Origin: Acholoe squamosa
Taxonomy: Eukaryota > Annelida > Polychaeta > Phyllodocida > Polynoidae
Length of the DNA stretch: 64,000 bases
Reading direction: 5' to 3'
Assembly (NCBI GenBank): GCA_949317995.1
Contig: OX439050.1
Coordinates: forward strand, 2,108,001 to 2,172,000
A program made the position numbers and the translations under genes. Shown one piece after another: positions 42,097 through 52,558 of this stretch. Position 1 is the first letter of the stretch. Every line of letters begins with the position of its first letter. Below the pieces are notes generated by a model that did not search any database, was not told where the DNA came from, and saw nothing but the letters and a program-made list of their open reading frames with translations.

Positions 42097-42987
42097 ATGT
42101 TGCTTGATGTGAACATAGAGCTGCTTAAAGAAAGAGTAGAGTACATTTCATGTTTGTCCTCTTTTAACAATGTTACTTCAAATATGCAGAAATTTAAAAT
42201 TTGCTTAAATGTGAGCATACCAAATCAAACGTTTATGAGTGCCAAAGAATGTTCTAACATATTTTCTGTTTTATCTGACGAATTCATTGACATATCAAAC
42301 ATTAAAACAGAAGCTCTTGTATATTTTTCTCATTATTTCCAATGTTATTTTATGTTCTCAGAAATCAAAAATATGATAATACAAGAGGAAATTAAAGCTG
42401 CTAGAGTTTTAATCACATCCAGTATCTTATTAGGAGAGAATCATTCTTTTACTAAAGAAATATGTAAATTTATAAGTGATCTTGTTGGTTACAATGAAGA
42501 AGCAATATTTCATCTCATAAAAAATAAAAATAAACGTAAAGGCACAAGAAAGTATGCCTCTTCAAGGCTTCAAAGTAAAATAAAAGAAAAAGTGAGAGAA
42601 AAACGTTTATTTTACAGTAATGTGTATTTGGGATGTGCTTTATGTAGAAGGCTAGTTCTTGTAAGCAAAAAACATGAAAGTAATATAGAATACACAATAT
42701 GTTGTGGCAAACCTATTCATAAGCATTGCTACGCAAGTGTGGTTCATTGTCATTTAAAATATACCAAAAATGATGGTGAAGTAGTTGTGATTAATTTAGA
42801 AATCAATTGTCCATTTTGTCACATGAAATGGTTTAATGGGAATCCTGTTTGTGATGCTATGTTTCTGAAATGGAACCAAAGAGAAAATTTTACTTACCTG
42901 GTGAAATACACCACAGATCATTTAGCTCTATGTTTAAATGAGTATGAAACTAGCATAAATCGTCACATAAAAAACAAGTTAATGTAA
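42097..42987 (+). CDS. BTB/Skp1-like N-terminus with C-terminal RING-like zinc domain (paralogue 2)
   Basis: 296 codons, related to the previous gene along its whole length: ELLKERVEYISCLSSFN, SAKECSNIFSVLS, then WFNGNPVCDAMF against WFDGKPTCTPLY. Here the zinc domain is complete: CALC, ICCGKPIHKHC and CPFCHMKW give a C-x2-C ... C-x4-H-x2-C ... C-x2-C order, RING-like. The pair therefore arose by duplication inside the element. The likely role is a ubiquitin ligase acting on host proteins; substrate unknown. A BIR domain (IAP family) was looked for and not found. Confidence 0.7.
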   Translation: MLLDVNIELLKERVEYISCLSSFNNVTSNMQKFKICLNVSIPNQTFMSAKECSNIFSVLSDEFIDISNIKTEALVYFSHYFQCYFMFSEIKNMIIQEEIKAARVLITSSILLGENHSFTKEICKFISDLVGYNEEAIFHLIKNKNKRKGTRKYASSRLQSKIKEKVREKRLFYSNVYLGCALCRRLVLVSKKHESNIEYTICCGKPIHKHCYASVVHCHLKYTKNDGEVVVINLEINCPFCHMKWFNGNPVCDAMFLKWNQRENFTYLVKYTTDHLALCLNEYETSINRHIKNKLM

Positions 42988-43009
42988 ACCAAAATGAGAT
43001 TAAAAATAA

Positions 43010-43743
43010 ATGAAGCTTATGGGTAAACAAAAAATGGCTCACTCAGATGACTTTTATGTTACTCTACCTTCTAATACTATTCATTCATCTCGGATTAATA
43101 AAACAAGTCATTTTTTTGTAGAAATTCCTGGAAAATTTCATTTAGAAGGTCATTGGGAGGTGGCCATAGTAGAAATAAACCTTCCTGTATCCTGGTACAA
43201 TATTCCACAGGATCCTCCACAAGATCGAACTTTTGCTATTTACAGAAAAGAAATGGGGGTCAATGATGAATTACATGTATTAGAAGAAGGAGAAATAGAC
43301 ACTGTTAGAACAGACATGAGCTTTCACACTAAAATGATGCCATATGGAAATTATGGTAATATAGAGAATTATATAGATGTAATGAATAAGTTAATGAAAT
43401 CAATAGAGTTAGCTGAAAAAAATACATAAACATTATGCTTCTTATAAAGCAACAGGAGTACCTTCTTTAAGTTCTCGTTCTTCAAATATTTATTTATATA
43501 CCAATATAGTTTCTAATGAAGTTGTTGGAAATGTTCAAGTTCCTCTTTTAAGAGTTATAAGATGTAATGGCTTGTTTGGAGAAGATTTTAAAATGATATT
43601 TACTCCTCCCTATTATAAAAAAGTTAAAATGTCTGAGATACACGAAATAGAAATAGAAATAGTTGATGACCAAGGAAAACTTATAAAATTTGAGTATGGC
43701 AAAGTATTTGTAGTACTTCACTTTCGCCGTTGTAAACTCAGAT
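43010..43743 (+). CDS. penton-like minor capsid protein (single jelly roll), frame broken
   Basis: The first part (43010-43429) matches the N-terminus of Polinton minor capsid proteins: DDFYVTLPSNTIHSSRIN, HFFVEIPGKFHLEGHWEVA and LPVSWYNIP. The frame ends after a run of seven A at 43420-43426. The next frame is open to 43743 and continues with jelly-roll-like strands, for example LRVIRCNGLFGEDFKM. One extra or missing A explains the break, so an assembly indel is plausible. The protein would form the capsid vertices. The PolB ATG follows at once. Confidence 0.8.
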
Positions 43744-43744
43744 A

Positions 43745-46700
43745 ATGAATCGAAGAAATGGTTTCAGGAATATTGCAATAGAATATAATTTGGTCCCTAA
43801 AATATATAATCATGACTTAGAATTTTTTTTAAGATATATATCAAACAGAGTTACATCTAAAATAAAAAAGTGGATGTTAAAGCATGGTGGAGTTAAGTTC
43901 CAATTAGGTCTTAATACATTTTTAGCCAAATATAAAATAGAAACTAACCAACATTTTGAAATAAAACCTTGGTTTCAAAGTCCAGTAGCTGTAATTCTAA
44001 ATGTAAAATCTATAGAAGAAAAAGTTTATGAAGCCATCAGAATCATTTCTGCTTTTTTTGATTCTTTTATTCAACTAGGATCTGGATGGTTTTTAAAAGA
44101 AATTATATGTTTGCGAATTTCTATTTATAGATATAATCCTTTGGGAGGCTATAAGCCTTCTGATATAGACAGTATTTTGTTTAAGAAAAGATCATTGCTT
44201 AATATTAAAGGAGCAGGAAATAAATGTTTTCTTTTTAGCATATTAGCTGCCTTGTTTAAAAGTAAAACAAAAGCAAACAGAGCAAGCACTTATTTACCTT
44301 ACTTGCAAAGTTTAAATATATCTTGTCTTTCTTTTCCTGTAAAACTTGGTCAAATAGCTAAATTTGAAGAAAAAAACCACATAACTGTAAATGTTTTTGG
44401 TATATTTAAAAATAAAAATGAAAATTATCATCCATATCCTATGTATATTTCTACTAGTTTTAATGAAGAAAAACATTTAAATCATGTTAACCTTTTACTA
44501 TATCGGGAACATTATTGGCTTATAAGAGACATGAGTAAGTTTGTTAGACCCTTTTTTTATAAGAAAACAAGATATTATTGTCATAAATGTTTAACTTCTT
44601 TTTTAAAAAAAAATGATCTCCTTTTTCATACCCAAAAAACCTGTGACAATAATAGCTTCTTTGGTCAATCATATATAATGCCCATAAAAGGAAGCAAAGT
44701 TGAATACAAAGATTATTCTAAACAAATTAAAAACCCTTTTATCATATATGCAGACTTTGAAACATTTAATCAAAAATTAAAAGTGCCCGTTAAAAGGGGA
44801 AATACCACAATAAAAACTAGACAAAAATTAAATGCTATAGGTGCAGTTTTAATTTCAAAGTATGAGAAATATTCACAGACACCATTTTTATATATAGGAC
44901 GTTATGTTTTAAAAAAATTTGTGAATTACTTATATCAAAAAAGAGCAGAGATATCTCATATTTTAAATAAAAATAGGAAGCCGATTTTTTTAACAATGGA
45001 AGACATAGGCAGAATTCATGAACAAACAGAATGTTATTTGTGTCATGTTTCATTTAAAAATAAAAAAACTAAAAAAGTATTGGACCATGCCCATATAGGT
45101 CGAGAAGGAAAGGGGCGAGATGTTAACTATGCTTGCAATAGATGTAATTTAAGCCATTCTTCTCTTAGAATGGACACATTGAAAATACCAATTGTTATGC
45201 ATAATGCTATGAATTTTGATTTACATTTTATAGTAAAAAAGCTCTATAAATATATTCAAAATGATGATATAAGAGTTCTTCCTAGATCTTCTGAAAAATT
45301 TTTAACTTTACAATTTGAAAATTTTTACTTTTTAGATTCATTCCAATTTTTATCTGCCTCTTTGTCACACTTGGCAGATCTTTTAGCTGCTAATAATGTA
45401 GATAATTTCATAGAAACCAAAAAAAACTTAACCAAAAAGGAATTATTACCTTATGTAATAAAAAAGGGAATTATGTGTTATGATTACATAGATTCATGGG
45501 AAAAATTAAAAGAAAAAAATCTACCTGTTAGATCCCATTTCTATAATAAGCTAACTAAAGAAAATATATCTAAAGAAGCTTACACTCATGCTAAAACAAT
45601 GTTTAATTTGTTGAATTGTAAACCTTTAGGAAGCTATTTAAAAGAATACCTTAAAATTGATGTTTTACTATTATGCGATGTATTTGAATCTTTTAGAGAA
45701 AGAAGTTTAGAAAATTATGGTTTAGATCCTGCGAAATTCCTTACTGCTCCATCTCTTAGTTATCAGGCTATGTTAAAACACACAAAGATACAGCTTGATC
45801 TTTTAGATGATATAGATAAACATAACTTTATTGAAAAAGGTATACGCGGAGGTATTACAAACGTTGTACAACGATATGTTAAAGTAAAAAACGATTCCCA
45901 ACATTTGGTTTATTATGATTGTAATAATCTTTATGGCCATGCTATGTGTCAAGAACTTCCCACTCATGATTTTGTTTGGTTACCGTCTTCTAGTTATTCT
46001 AAGTTTAATGTATTAGAAGTAGCTAACAACAGTGATGAAGGCTATATATTAGAAGTTACTTTATTGTATCCAAAGCATTTACATTTTTTGCATGATGATT
46101 TTCCACTGGCTCCAGAAAAAAAAGAGATATTTCATGATGAGTTATCTCCATATGCTAAAGATTTATTACATAAATTAAATATTAAATACAAAAAAAGTGG
46201 GAATAAGCTAATATGTGATTTAAGAGAGAAAAAAAATTATGTTGTTCACTATAAGAATTTAAAACTATACCTTAAATTAGGGATGAAAATAGTTAAAATA
46301 CATAAAATTCTATCTTTTAAACAATCTGCTTGGATGAAAAAGTATATTGACTTTAATAACACTAAACGGAGAGAATCAACTTCTTCTTTCGATAAAGCAT
46401 TTTTTAAGTTAATGACTAATTCATGTTTTGGAAAATGCATGGAAAATGTTAAAAAAAGGAAAAATTTAACCCTTACTTCATGTAAAATTAAATGTAAAAA
46501 ACTTATTCGAAAACCTACTTTTCATTCCTTGTATTTTTTAGACAAAGATTATGTAGGAATACAAAATGTTAAAGAACAAGTATATTTGGACAAGCCGATA
46601 TATCTTGGATTTACTATATTAGAATTATCTAAAATGCACATGTTTTGGTTCCATTATAAGGTAATGTTACCTACTTTTTCTTTATCTGTTATTAACTTGT

Positions 46701-47235
46701 AATATTCAGACACAGATTCATTCATATATTTTATAGAAGATGAACATTTTATTGAAAAGCTGAAAAGTATAAAAGAATATTTTGATTTTTCAAATCTTAA
46801 ACTAGATCACCCCTTGCACTGTACTGAGAATTGTAGAGTATTAGGAAAATTTAAGGATGAAAGTGAGGGGAAAAAAATAAAAGAATTCATTGGTTTACGT
46901 CCTAAGATGTATTCTATTTTATTTGAATCAAATAAAGAAACAAAAAGAGTAAAAGGTGTTAAAAAAGTAATATAAGAGATATGAGACATGACCAGTTTAA
47001 AAAAGTATTGTTTAAAAAGAAATTTCATCGAGAATCATATCATGCTATGAGAAGTTACAATCATAAAGTACATGTAATAAAAGAAAATAAACTGGCTCTT
47101 TCACCTTTTGAAGATAAACGTTGGCTACAAAAAGATGGAATCAAATCTTTTGCTTATGGGAATCATATGATCAATGTGCGTAAAAGACATAAATATTTTG
47201 ATTCATCTGTAAATTTAAAAAAAAAAAAAATTTAA
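43745..47235 (+). CDS. POLB: protein-primed family B DNA polymerase, disrupted
   Basis: 985 codons are open to 46702. Order: conserved N-terminal region, a protease-like segment (GNKCFLFSILAAL at about residue 156 and EHYWLIRDMS at about 255), a zinc finger (YYCHKC), Exo I (IYADFETF, about 335), an endonuclease VII-like zinc insert (CYLC, LDHAHIGREGKGR, CNRC), Exo II (HNAMNFDLHF), Exo III (YLKIDVLLLCD), palm motif A (YDCNNLYG) and motif B (TNSCFGK). An in-frame TAA (46700-46702) comes just before motif C (YSDTDSF, 46703). A further break in a six-A run at 46961-46966 precedes the C-terminal part (46981-47235, LALSPFEDKRW). It replicates the element by protein priming. All catalytic residues are encoded, but the reading frame is split in three. 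Confidence 0.93.
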
Positions 47236-47456
47236 ATTAAACTAAAAAGGCATAACATTGTGTATGGAACAGTGAAAATATACTTGAGATTACTTGTGTT
47301 ATACTGTTTTAAAACAAATGAAATTCACCTTTTGGATCTAAACAGCAGGGTATTTTATATCAACATAAAGAAATCATTTCTAAGCACTTAAAAGTTAATA
47401 TTTTAAAAATCTATTTTCAAAGAAATCACAAATTAATTTAAAAGAAATTACTTCTG

Positions 47457-47768
47457 ATGGCTTCTAAATTTCACACCATTCCTTTTGGAAAAAAAAAGAG
47501 AATAGATATAACTAGATTTAGAGGAAAAGAATATATTCATTTGCATGATATGACTAAAGATAAAAATATGAGCTTGCAAAAATCTGAATATGATGAACTT
47601 ATAAAATTAAAGGTTAAAATAGAAAAAAGAATAAAAAAGATTAAAAGTCCTAAAGAAACAGAACTAAAAAATGAAGGTAAAAAGAAAAGTAAATCATCAG
47701 TTAAAAGAGACAGTGATGAAAGTGATAGCGATAATTCCTATGTAGACAGTAATTCTGACAGTGATTAA
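47457..47768 (+). CDS. PC4-like single-stranded DNA-binding protein
   Basis: 103 codons. Residues 7-60 match the PC4/p15 transcriptional coactivator pattern: FGKKKRIDITRFRGKEYIHL, then MTKDKNMSLQKSEYDEL and a helix. PC4 proteins are dimers that bind ssDNA and promote transcription. The C-terminal 40 residues are a Lys-rich then Ser/Asp-rich tail; in PC4 a similar Ser-rich acidic stretch lies at the other end. It sits directly after PolB, so it could serve replication as an SSB or late transcription. Fairly good match by eye. Confidence 0.65.
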   Translation: MASKFHTIPFGKKKRIDITRFRGKEYIHLHDMTKDKNMSLQKSEYDELIKLKVKIEKRIKKIKSPKETELKNEGKKKSKSSVKRDSDESDSDNSYVDSNSDSD

Positions 47769-47791
47769 AAATAATTTTAAGAAAAAGTCTG

Positions 47792-47810
47792 TGGGATAGA
47801 CATCTTTAGG
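47792..47810 (+). promoter_or_regulatory. candidate viral promoter motif TGGGATAGACATCTTTAGG
   Basis: A near match, TGGGATAGACACCTATAG, occurs at 53064-53081, about 47 bp before the major capsid gene. Here it lies about 84 bp before the zinc-finger gene. The shared core GGGATAGACA-CT-TAG in AT-rich DNA suggests a common regulatory element. Confidence 0.4.
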
Positions 47811-47875
47811 TGAACATAATTAGCTAAAAAACAAACTTTTAATGTTTGTTTTCCAAATATTTTTATATATTTAAA

Positions 47876-48325
47876 ATGGGCGAATTATGTATATATTGTG
47901 GTATTTGTGATGACTTAAAAACTGGAAAAAAATATTGTATTCCTTGTTATGAAAATATGTACAAAGAATGTATCCGCTGTCATAGACCCTTACATTCCGC
48001 TCATTTTTTTAGTCGACACCCATCTAGATGTAATTCATGTCATGAAAAATATGAATTAGAGAAATTAAAATCAAAGAGCAAAGATTCTTTTAAAAAAAAG
48101 GACGAAAAAGAAAAAAAAATAATTACTAAAAATCTGAAAAAAAGAAGTAATCTCCTTTCTAACAAAATTATCGATTTAACTGAAAAAAAAAGTAAAAAAA
48201 TTACATTAAGCAACAGTCAAAATGAAAAAGAAACAGGTAAAAACACATCTGCTTGTAAAGATAACAATACAGTTTTAAATTCAACAAAAAAACAAATGAG
48301 CCACTACAGCTTACTCTTAAAATAA
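47876..48325 (+). CDS. Polinton zinc-finger protein with basic tail
   Basis: 149 codons from ATG 47876. Residues 4-65 contain four Cys pairs (CIYCGIC, CIPC, CIRC, CNSC) with a His-rich spacer (HSAHFFSRHPSRC), a treble or double zinc-ribbon arrangement. The rest is Lys/Ser/Asn-rich and disordered. Small Cys-pair proteins of this sort recur in Polinton-type elements, where their role is unknown; DNA or RNA binding is the natural guess. Confidence 0.65.
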   Translation: MGELCIYCGICDDLKTGKKYCIPCYENMYKECIRCHRPLHSAHFFSRHPSRCNSCHEKYELEKLKSKSKDSFKKKDEKEKKIITKNLKKRSNLLSNKIIDLTEKKSKKITLSNSQNEKETGKNTSACKDNNTVLNSTKKQMSHYSLLLK

Positions 48326-49087
48326 GTTGCAAAAAGGGAAATATTTATCCAAAAAAATCTAAAACTGTTGATGTCATTCTTTAAAATATTTCTTGTTTGC
48401 TTTTAAATGTTTTTTCATGTGCCTGTATTGAAAATATTATTTTGTATTATTATAACAAGTTGTGTATATAGTAAAAGAGAATTCATATTTAGTAAGTATT
48501 AGCTGCTTATATATTAGTTTAAACCTAAAAAGTTTATTTTTTGTGTTTCTTTTTTTCAGTGAAATGATATTTTGTACTTTTAAATGATGTTTATTGATGT
48601 CATATATCTACATTGAAATGCTTAGTGAACAAATTAAATAATACGCTATCATGATACTTTGTTGTTGTTGTTAGGAATCTGGTATTTGTCCTTAAGGATA
48701 TTAACTTATTATTGGGTGTGTAAATACTAAGATCCTAACATTGTTTTTTTATGTAATTTTACTTTTAATTCATCAGGATACGTGCATTTGTTCCAAACAT
48801 AGTTTATAAATGTTTTCATTTCATGTACTAAATGTGACAAATCATATTTACCATCGCACACTAGTTAAAAGTAAAACATAACTTTTCATTTCATGTACTA
48901 AATGTGACAAATCATATTTACCATCGCACACTAGTTAAAAGTAAAACATAACTTAAGAATTGTAATGAGATGGTTAGTAAACAAGAGGGTTAAATGCATG
49001 CTTTAATGTTTTAAGGACTGCACCTGTTTCAAACATAACATGTTTACATCTTTATATGTTTATTCTTAAGAAGTGTTTAATTTTAAT
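48326..49087. other. intergenic region upstream of the integrase with an exact 70-bp duplication
   Basis: About 760 bp with no ORF. Contains the 70-bp duplication listed next and otherwise AT-rich, low-complexity sequence. Confidence 0.6.
48813..48952. repeat. exact 70-bp tandem duplication
   Basis: The segment starting TTTTCATTTCATGTACTAAA (48813-48882) is repeated without change at 48883-48952. Complete identity in a decaying neighbourhood implies a recent event or an assembly artefact. Confidence 0.92.
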
Positions 49088-50070
49088 ATGGCAAAAAAAG
49101 AAGAAATAAAAAGAAACCAAGAAATAAAAAGGTTGTTTGAAAGTATTTACTTTAACCCAAGTCATCCTTCATCTTTTAGTTCTGTGAAAAAGTTATATAA
49201 ATCTGCTAAAAAAAAGACAAAAAAATAACTTTAAAAGACGCTGAAATATTTTTACAAAATACTAGAACTTATACTTCACACAAACCTATACAATATAACT
49301 TTTTAAGACGAAAAACTATTGTAAAAGGATTAAATGATCAATGGCAGTTAGATTTAATAAGTACTTTCCAAATTAGACGATATAATAACAACATTTCATA
49401 TTTATTAGCTGCTATAGATTGCTTTTCCAGATATGCTTACATAGAACCTCTTAAAGACAAAAAAGCAGAAACAACATTAATAGGCTTTAAAGCTATATTA
49501 TTTAGGGCAAAACACAAGCCTAGGCTTATTCAAGTAGATGAAGGTAGTGAATTTAAGGGTGTTTTTAAGAAATATCTCATTAACCAAAATATTCACTCTT
49601 TTAGCACATCACAAGACACAAAGGCTGCAATAGTTGAACGTTTTATAAGAACTATACAAAATAAAATACATCGATTTTTAACCTTTAAAAAAAGCTTGAG
49701 ATATATCGATGATTTGCAAGACATTGTACTTAGCTACAATAAAAGTCCACATCGTACTCTAGGAATTAGCCCCTCTGAAGTTGATGAAAAAAACCAAAAG
49801 ATAATTTGGGACAAACAATACAAACCATATTTACATTCTAGAAGAATACAACTTCCTTTCTCAGTAGGAGATAAAGTAAAAATCACAACTAAAAGAAAAA
49901 CATTTACTAAAGGATATAAGCCAAATTGGCAAAAAGAAATATTTCAAGTAGCTTTTGTGCTTAGAACATGGCCACCTACTTATATATTATTAGATGAAAA
50001 CAATGAAATACTTACTGGTAGTTTTTATGCACAAGAATTAAATAAGATACAAGATGGTAGAAAAAACTAA
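49088..50070 (+). CDS. INT: retrovirus-like integrase, one frame break near the N-terminus
   Basis: ATG 49088 opens a frame for 46 codons that stops after a seven-A run near 49220-49226; the next frame is then open to 50070. The core carries the DDE triad: Asp in WQLDLIS, Asp in VDEGSEF and Glu in AIVERFIRTIQ, spaced as in retroviral and Polinton integrases. SPHRTLGISPSEV near the end and a C-terminal SH3-like part (VGDKVKI) follow. It would cut and join the inverted termini, giving 6-bp duplications as seen around this element. The end overlaps the ATPase ORF by 17 bp. Confidence 0.92.
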
Positions 50071-50728
50071 AACTAAAGACATAGAATTAATTGATGCGAG
50101 ATTAAAAACTCCATTTTCTATGATAATAGCAGGCCCTAGTAATTCAGGAAAAACCAGTTTTCTTCTTAATCTTTTAAAAAATATGGATCGCATTATAGAC
50201 AATGAATTTAAAAAAATAAACTGGTTTTATGGACAAAGTCCCCCTTCTGATGTAATTGATTTAAACTTAAAAAACATTAATTTTATTCAAGGGTTGCCTC
50301 ATACTTTTGATGATTATATATCACCTAATAATCACGAGCTTATAGTGTTAGATGATTTAATGATGGAATGTTCTAAGGATCCATTAGTTACAGATTTATT
50401 TACTAAGCGTTCTCATCATGATGGTTTAAGTGTGGTATTTATTACGCAGAATTTTTTTTGTGAAGGAAAAGAAAGAAAAACATTGGCAAAAAATGCAACT
50501 TACTTAGTAATATTTAATTCTCCTTTGGATCAAACAATATCCCATTCTTTAGGAAGAAAACTTATGCCTGATCGAGTAAAAACTTTTCATGATATATTTT
50601 CAGCTGCAACAAATTCTCCTCATGGATATTTATTTATAGATGGTCATCAAAAAAGAAACAAAGATCTCATGTTTAGAACAGATATTTTTTCTGATTCACA
50701 GCGAATATTTATACCAAATAAAAAGTAA
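50054..50728 (+). CDS. ATP: A32/FtsK-type genome-packaging ATPase
   Basis: 224 codons, intact. Walker A is GPSNSGKTSF (residues 27-36) and Walker B is LIVLDDLM (about residues 95-102). A later FITQNFF resembles the sensor region of packaging ATPases. Length and order match Polinton ATPases, which pump DNA into a preformed capsid. The start overlaps the integrase end. Confidence 0.92.
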   Translation: MVEKTKTKDIELIDARLKTPFSMIIAGPSNSGKTSFLLNLLKNMDRIIDNEFKKINWFYGQSPPSDVIDLNLKNINFIQGLPHTFDDYISPNNHELIVLDDLMMECSKDPLVTDLFTKRSHHDGLSVVFITQNFFCEGKERKTLAKNATYLVIFNSPLDQTISHSLGRKLMPDRVKTFHDIFSAATNSPHGYLFIDGHQKRNKDLMFRTDIFSDSQRIFIPNKK

Positions 50729-50816
50729 AAACTTACATGAGATAAGTGAAGTTAAGAAGCTTGCACAATAAAAAAAATCAGATTTTTTATATTGGATAAA
50801 TAAAATACTTTAAAAA

Positions 50817-51209
50817 ATGGCTAAAACACAGGTAAAGAAAAGGAAAGTTGGAGTTAAAAAAAAGAAATGTTGCAATATAATAAAACATCAGCATTTTCTT
50901 TCATTGCTAGCCTCAGCCAAAAATGCCAAAAAAAGAAATATATTAATTGATTTTGCATCAAAAAAAGACTTAGATGCAATATACCAATGCATATTTAATG
51001 TGTTAGCTGGTAATGTGCCTATAGATAAAAAAACACATTCAAAGCTAAAACGTCATAAAAATACTTTGAGGTTGCTAGTTAGCAAAAAAGGAGTTAGTGA
51101 AGCAAGAGGGAAATCAACTTTAAAACAAAAAGGAGGATTTTTACAATTTTTACTCCCATTGTTGTCTGGTATTATACCTGCAATAGCCGGTGCTATAACA
51201 GGAAGGTGA
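50817..51209 (+). CDS. small basic Polinton core protein, hydrophobic C-terminus
   Basis: 130 codons, intact. Very basic N-terminus (VKKRKVGVKKKK), a helical middle with KDLDAIYQCIFNVLAGNVPI and a Gly-flanked hydrophobic end (GGFLQFLLPLLSGIIPAIAG). This combination recurs next to the ATPase in Polinton/adintovirus-like elements. It may be a DNA-condensing core or membrane-active protein similar in style to adenovirus pX; that role is inferred. Confidence 0.7.
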   Translation: MAKTQVKKRKVGVKKKKCCNIIKHQHFLSLLASAKNAKKRNILIDFASKKDLDAIYQCIFNVLAGNVPIDKKTHSKLKRHKNTLRLLVSKKGVSEARGKSTLKQKGGFLQFLLPLLSGIIPAIAGAITGR

Positions 51210-51225
51210 AAAAATAAAATAAAAT

Positions 51226-51995
51226 ATGAGTCACAGTTTTAAAGAAAGTGTAATTATACCCTTATCTTTATATAAAAAATATGAAAAAATGTTAAATATG
51301 AATAAAAATGAAGATAATATATCAAATACTTTAAAAAACCAAAAATATACAAAGCGAAATAAATGAAAATTCAAAACAGGAAAATCCTGTTTTAAAAAGA
51401 CAGGAAGAATTAATAAATCAGCGAGTGTTTAAAATAAATCCCTACTCTATATATTCTACTGAAAACACTGATCAACTTCCTGTAGAAGTAAACAACCTAG
51501 AATCTAAACCTAAGGAAACATCACAAATAGGTATAACCATAAACTACATTCTTGACAAAGTACCCTTGGCACAAAGACCAAACATTAAAATGATCTTAGA
51601 AAAAATGTTAGAAAATAAGTACCAATGGGACACAGCTGGAGAAATTAGTTATGATTCAAAGAAAATAGCGAATTCAAATATCATTGATATAATGAAATAT
51701 TTTTCAAAATCTGGTTTTAAAAATGAGCCTACAGGTACGCAAACATTATATTCACATCTCATTACTATCTTACCCCCTTCTTGGATAAAAAATAAACCAA
51801 GTATGGTGCAAAAAAAAAGATCGAGCTCTTATATTCCTGGACCATATCCAAGTGAAGACATAATGACAGATATAATATATCATACTAAAAAACTGAAAAA
51901 AAAAGAAGATGAATTAAAACAAGGAACTCATGACCTGAAAGAGGGGGCAACTAACATATTAGATATAACTCCTCCTACTTTCACAAATGTGTCTA

Positions 51996-52057
<62 letters not shown>

Positions 52058-52441
52058 AATGATGAATATCCTTCAGATGATGAATATGAATCTAAGAATT
52101 TATTTTCTCCCAAAGATTTTTCCAAAAGTAAAATGCATACCTCAACTCCAAAAAGCATATCACTTGGAAAAATTTTAGAAACCAAAACTCCTGTTTTTTC
52201 ACCTTTAACTATAACATCACCTATACCTACTGTAAGTAAATCCCCTGTTTTACAGCAAAAAACATTATTGAAAAAAGACATTTTTACTAGAGAAGAAGAT
52301 GAGGACACAGAAGCATCTGTACAACTACATCCTAGACAAAAAATATATGAGCAAGAGTCTTTACTTTTAAGCAAACGAAAGCCTAAACCAAATAAATTGT
52401 TTTTAGGAAAAGAGTGGGTAACAAACTGGAGAAAAAAATAA
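51226..52441 (+). CDS. structural-type protein with poly-Asp tract, frame break near the N-terminus
   Basis: ATG 51226 opens MSHSFKESVIIPLSLYKKYE and stops at about 51366; the next frame takes over at about 51345 and is open to 52441. The change of frame falls near a short A run in CCAAAAATA. The central domain (VPLAQRPNIKMILEKMLENK then WDTAGEISYDSKKIANSNII) is a pattern I associate with uncharacterised Polinton proteins. A (GAT)n run at 52000-52056 encodes more than 15 consecutive Asp. The C-terminus is Pro/Ser/Lys-rich. Possibly a capsid-associated protein. Confidence 0.65.
51999..52062. repeat. (GAT)n trinucleotide microsatellite in a coding frame
   Basis: About 20 uninterrupted or nearly uninterrupted GAT units, translated as Asp. 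Apparent Met- or Ser-repeat frames on either strand are shadows of it. Confidence 0.95.
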
Positions 52442-52558
52442 GAGAAAATAAAGTTGAGATAAGATGAGATATACTTTATTTTAATAAATCTTTTCTTTTA
52501 ATTTATATATATATATATATATTATACGATTTTCCTTCATTTAAATTTTATTTAAAAA

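Noticed and set aside
40915..42987. IAP-type BIR domains in the RING-like proteins
   Set aside because: The BIR zinc signature is absent; the N-terminal pattern resembles BTB/Skp1 instead.
46661..46709. A 49-bp GT-AG intron (GTAATG to ATTCAG) that would remove the PolB TAA
   Set aside because: Splicing there puts the following sequence out of frame and destroys the DTDS motif, while the unspliced frame reads YSDTDSF directly after TAA.
48326..49087. CRISPR-like array from the 70-bp repeat
   Set aside because: Only two adjoining copies without spacers, in animal DNA.
51928..52374. Poly-Ser (minus) and poly-Met (plus) frames
   Set aside because: Both are alternative readings of the GAT microsatellite; the Asp frame lies in a longer conserved-looking ORF.
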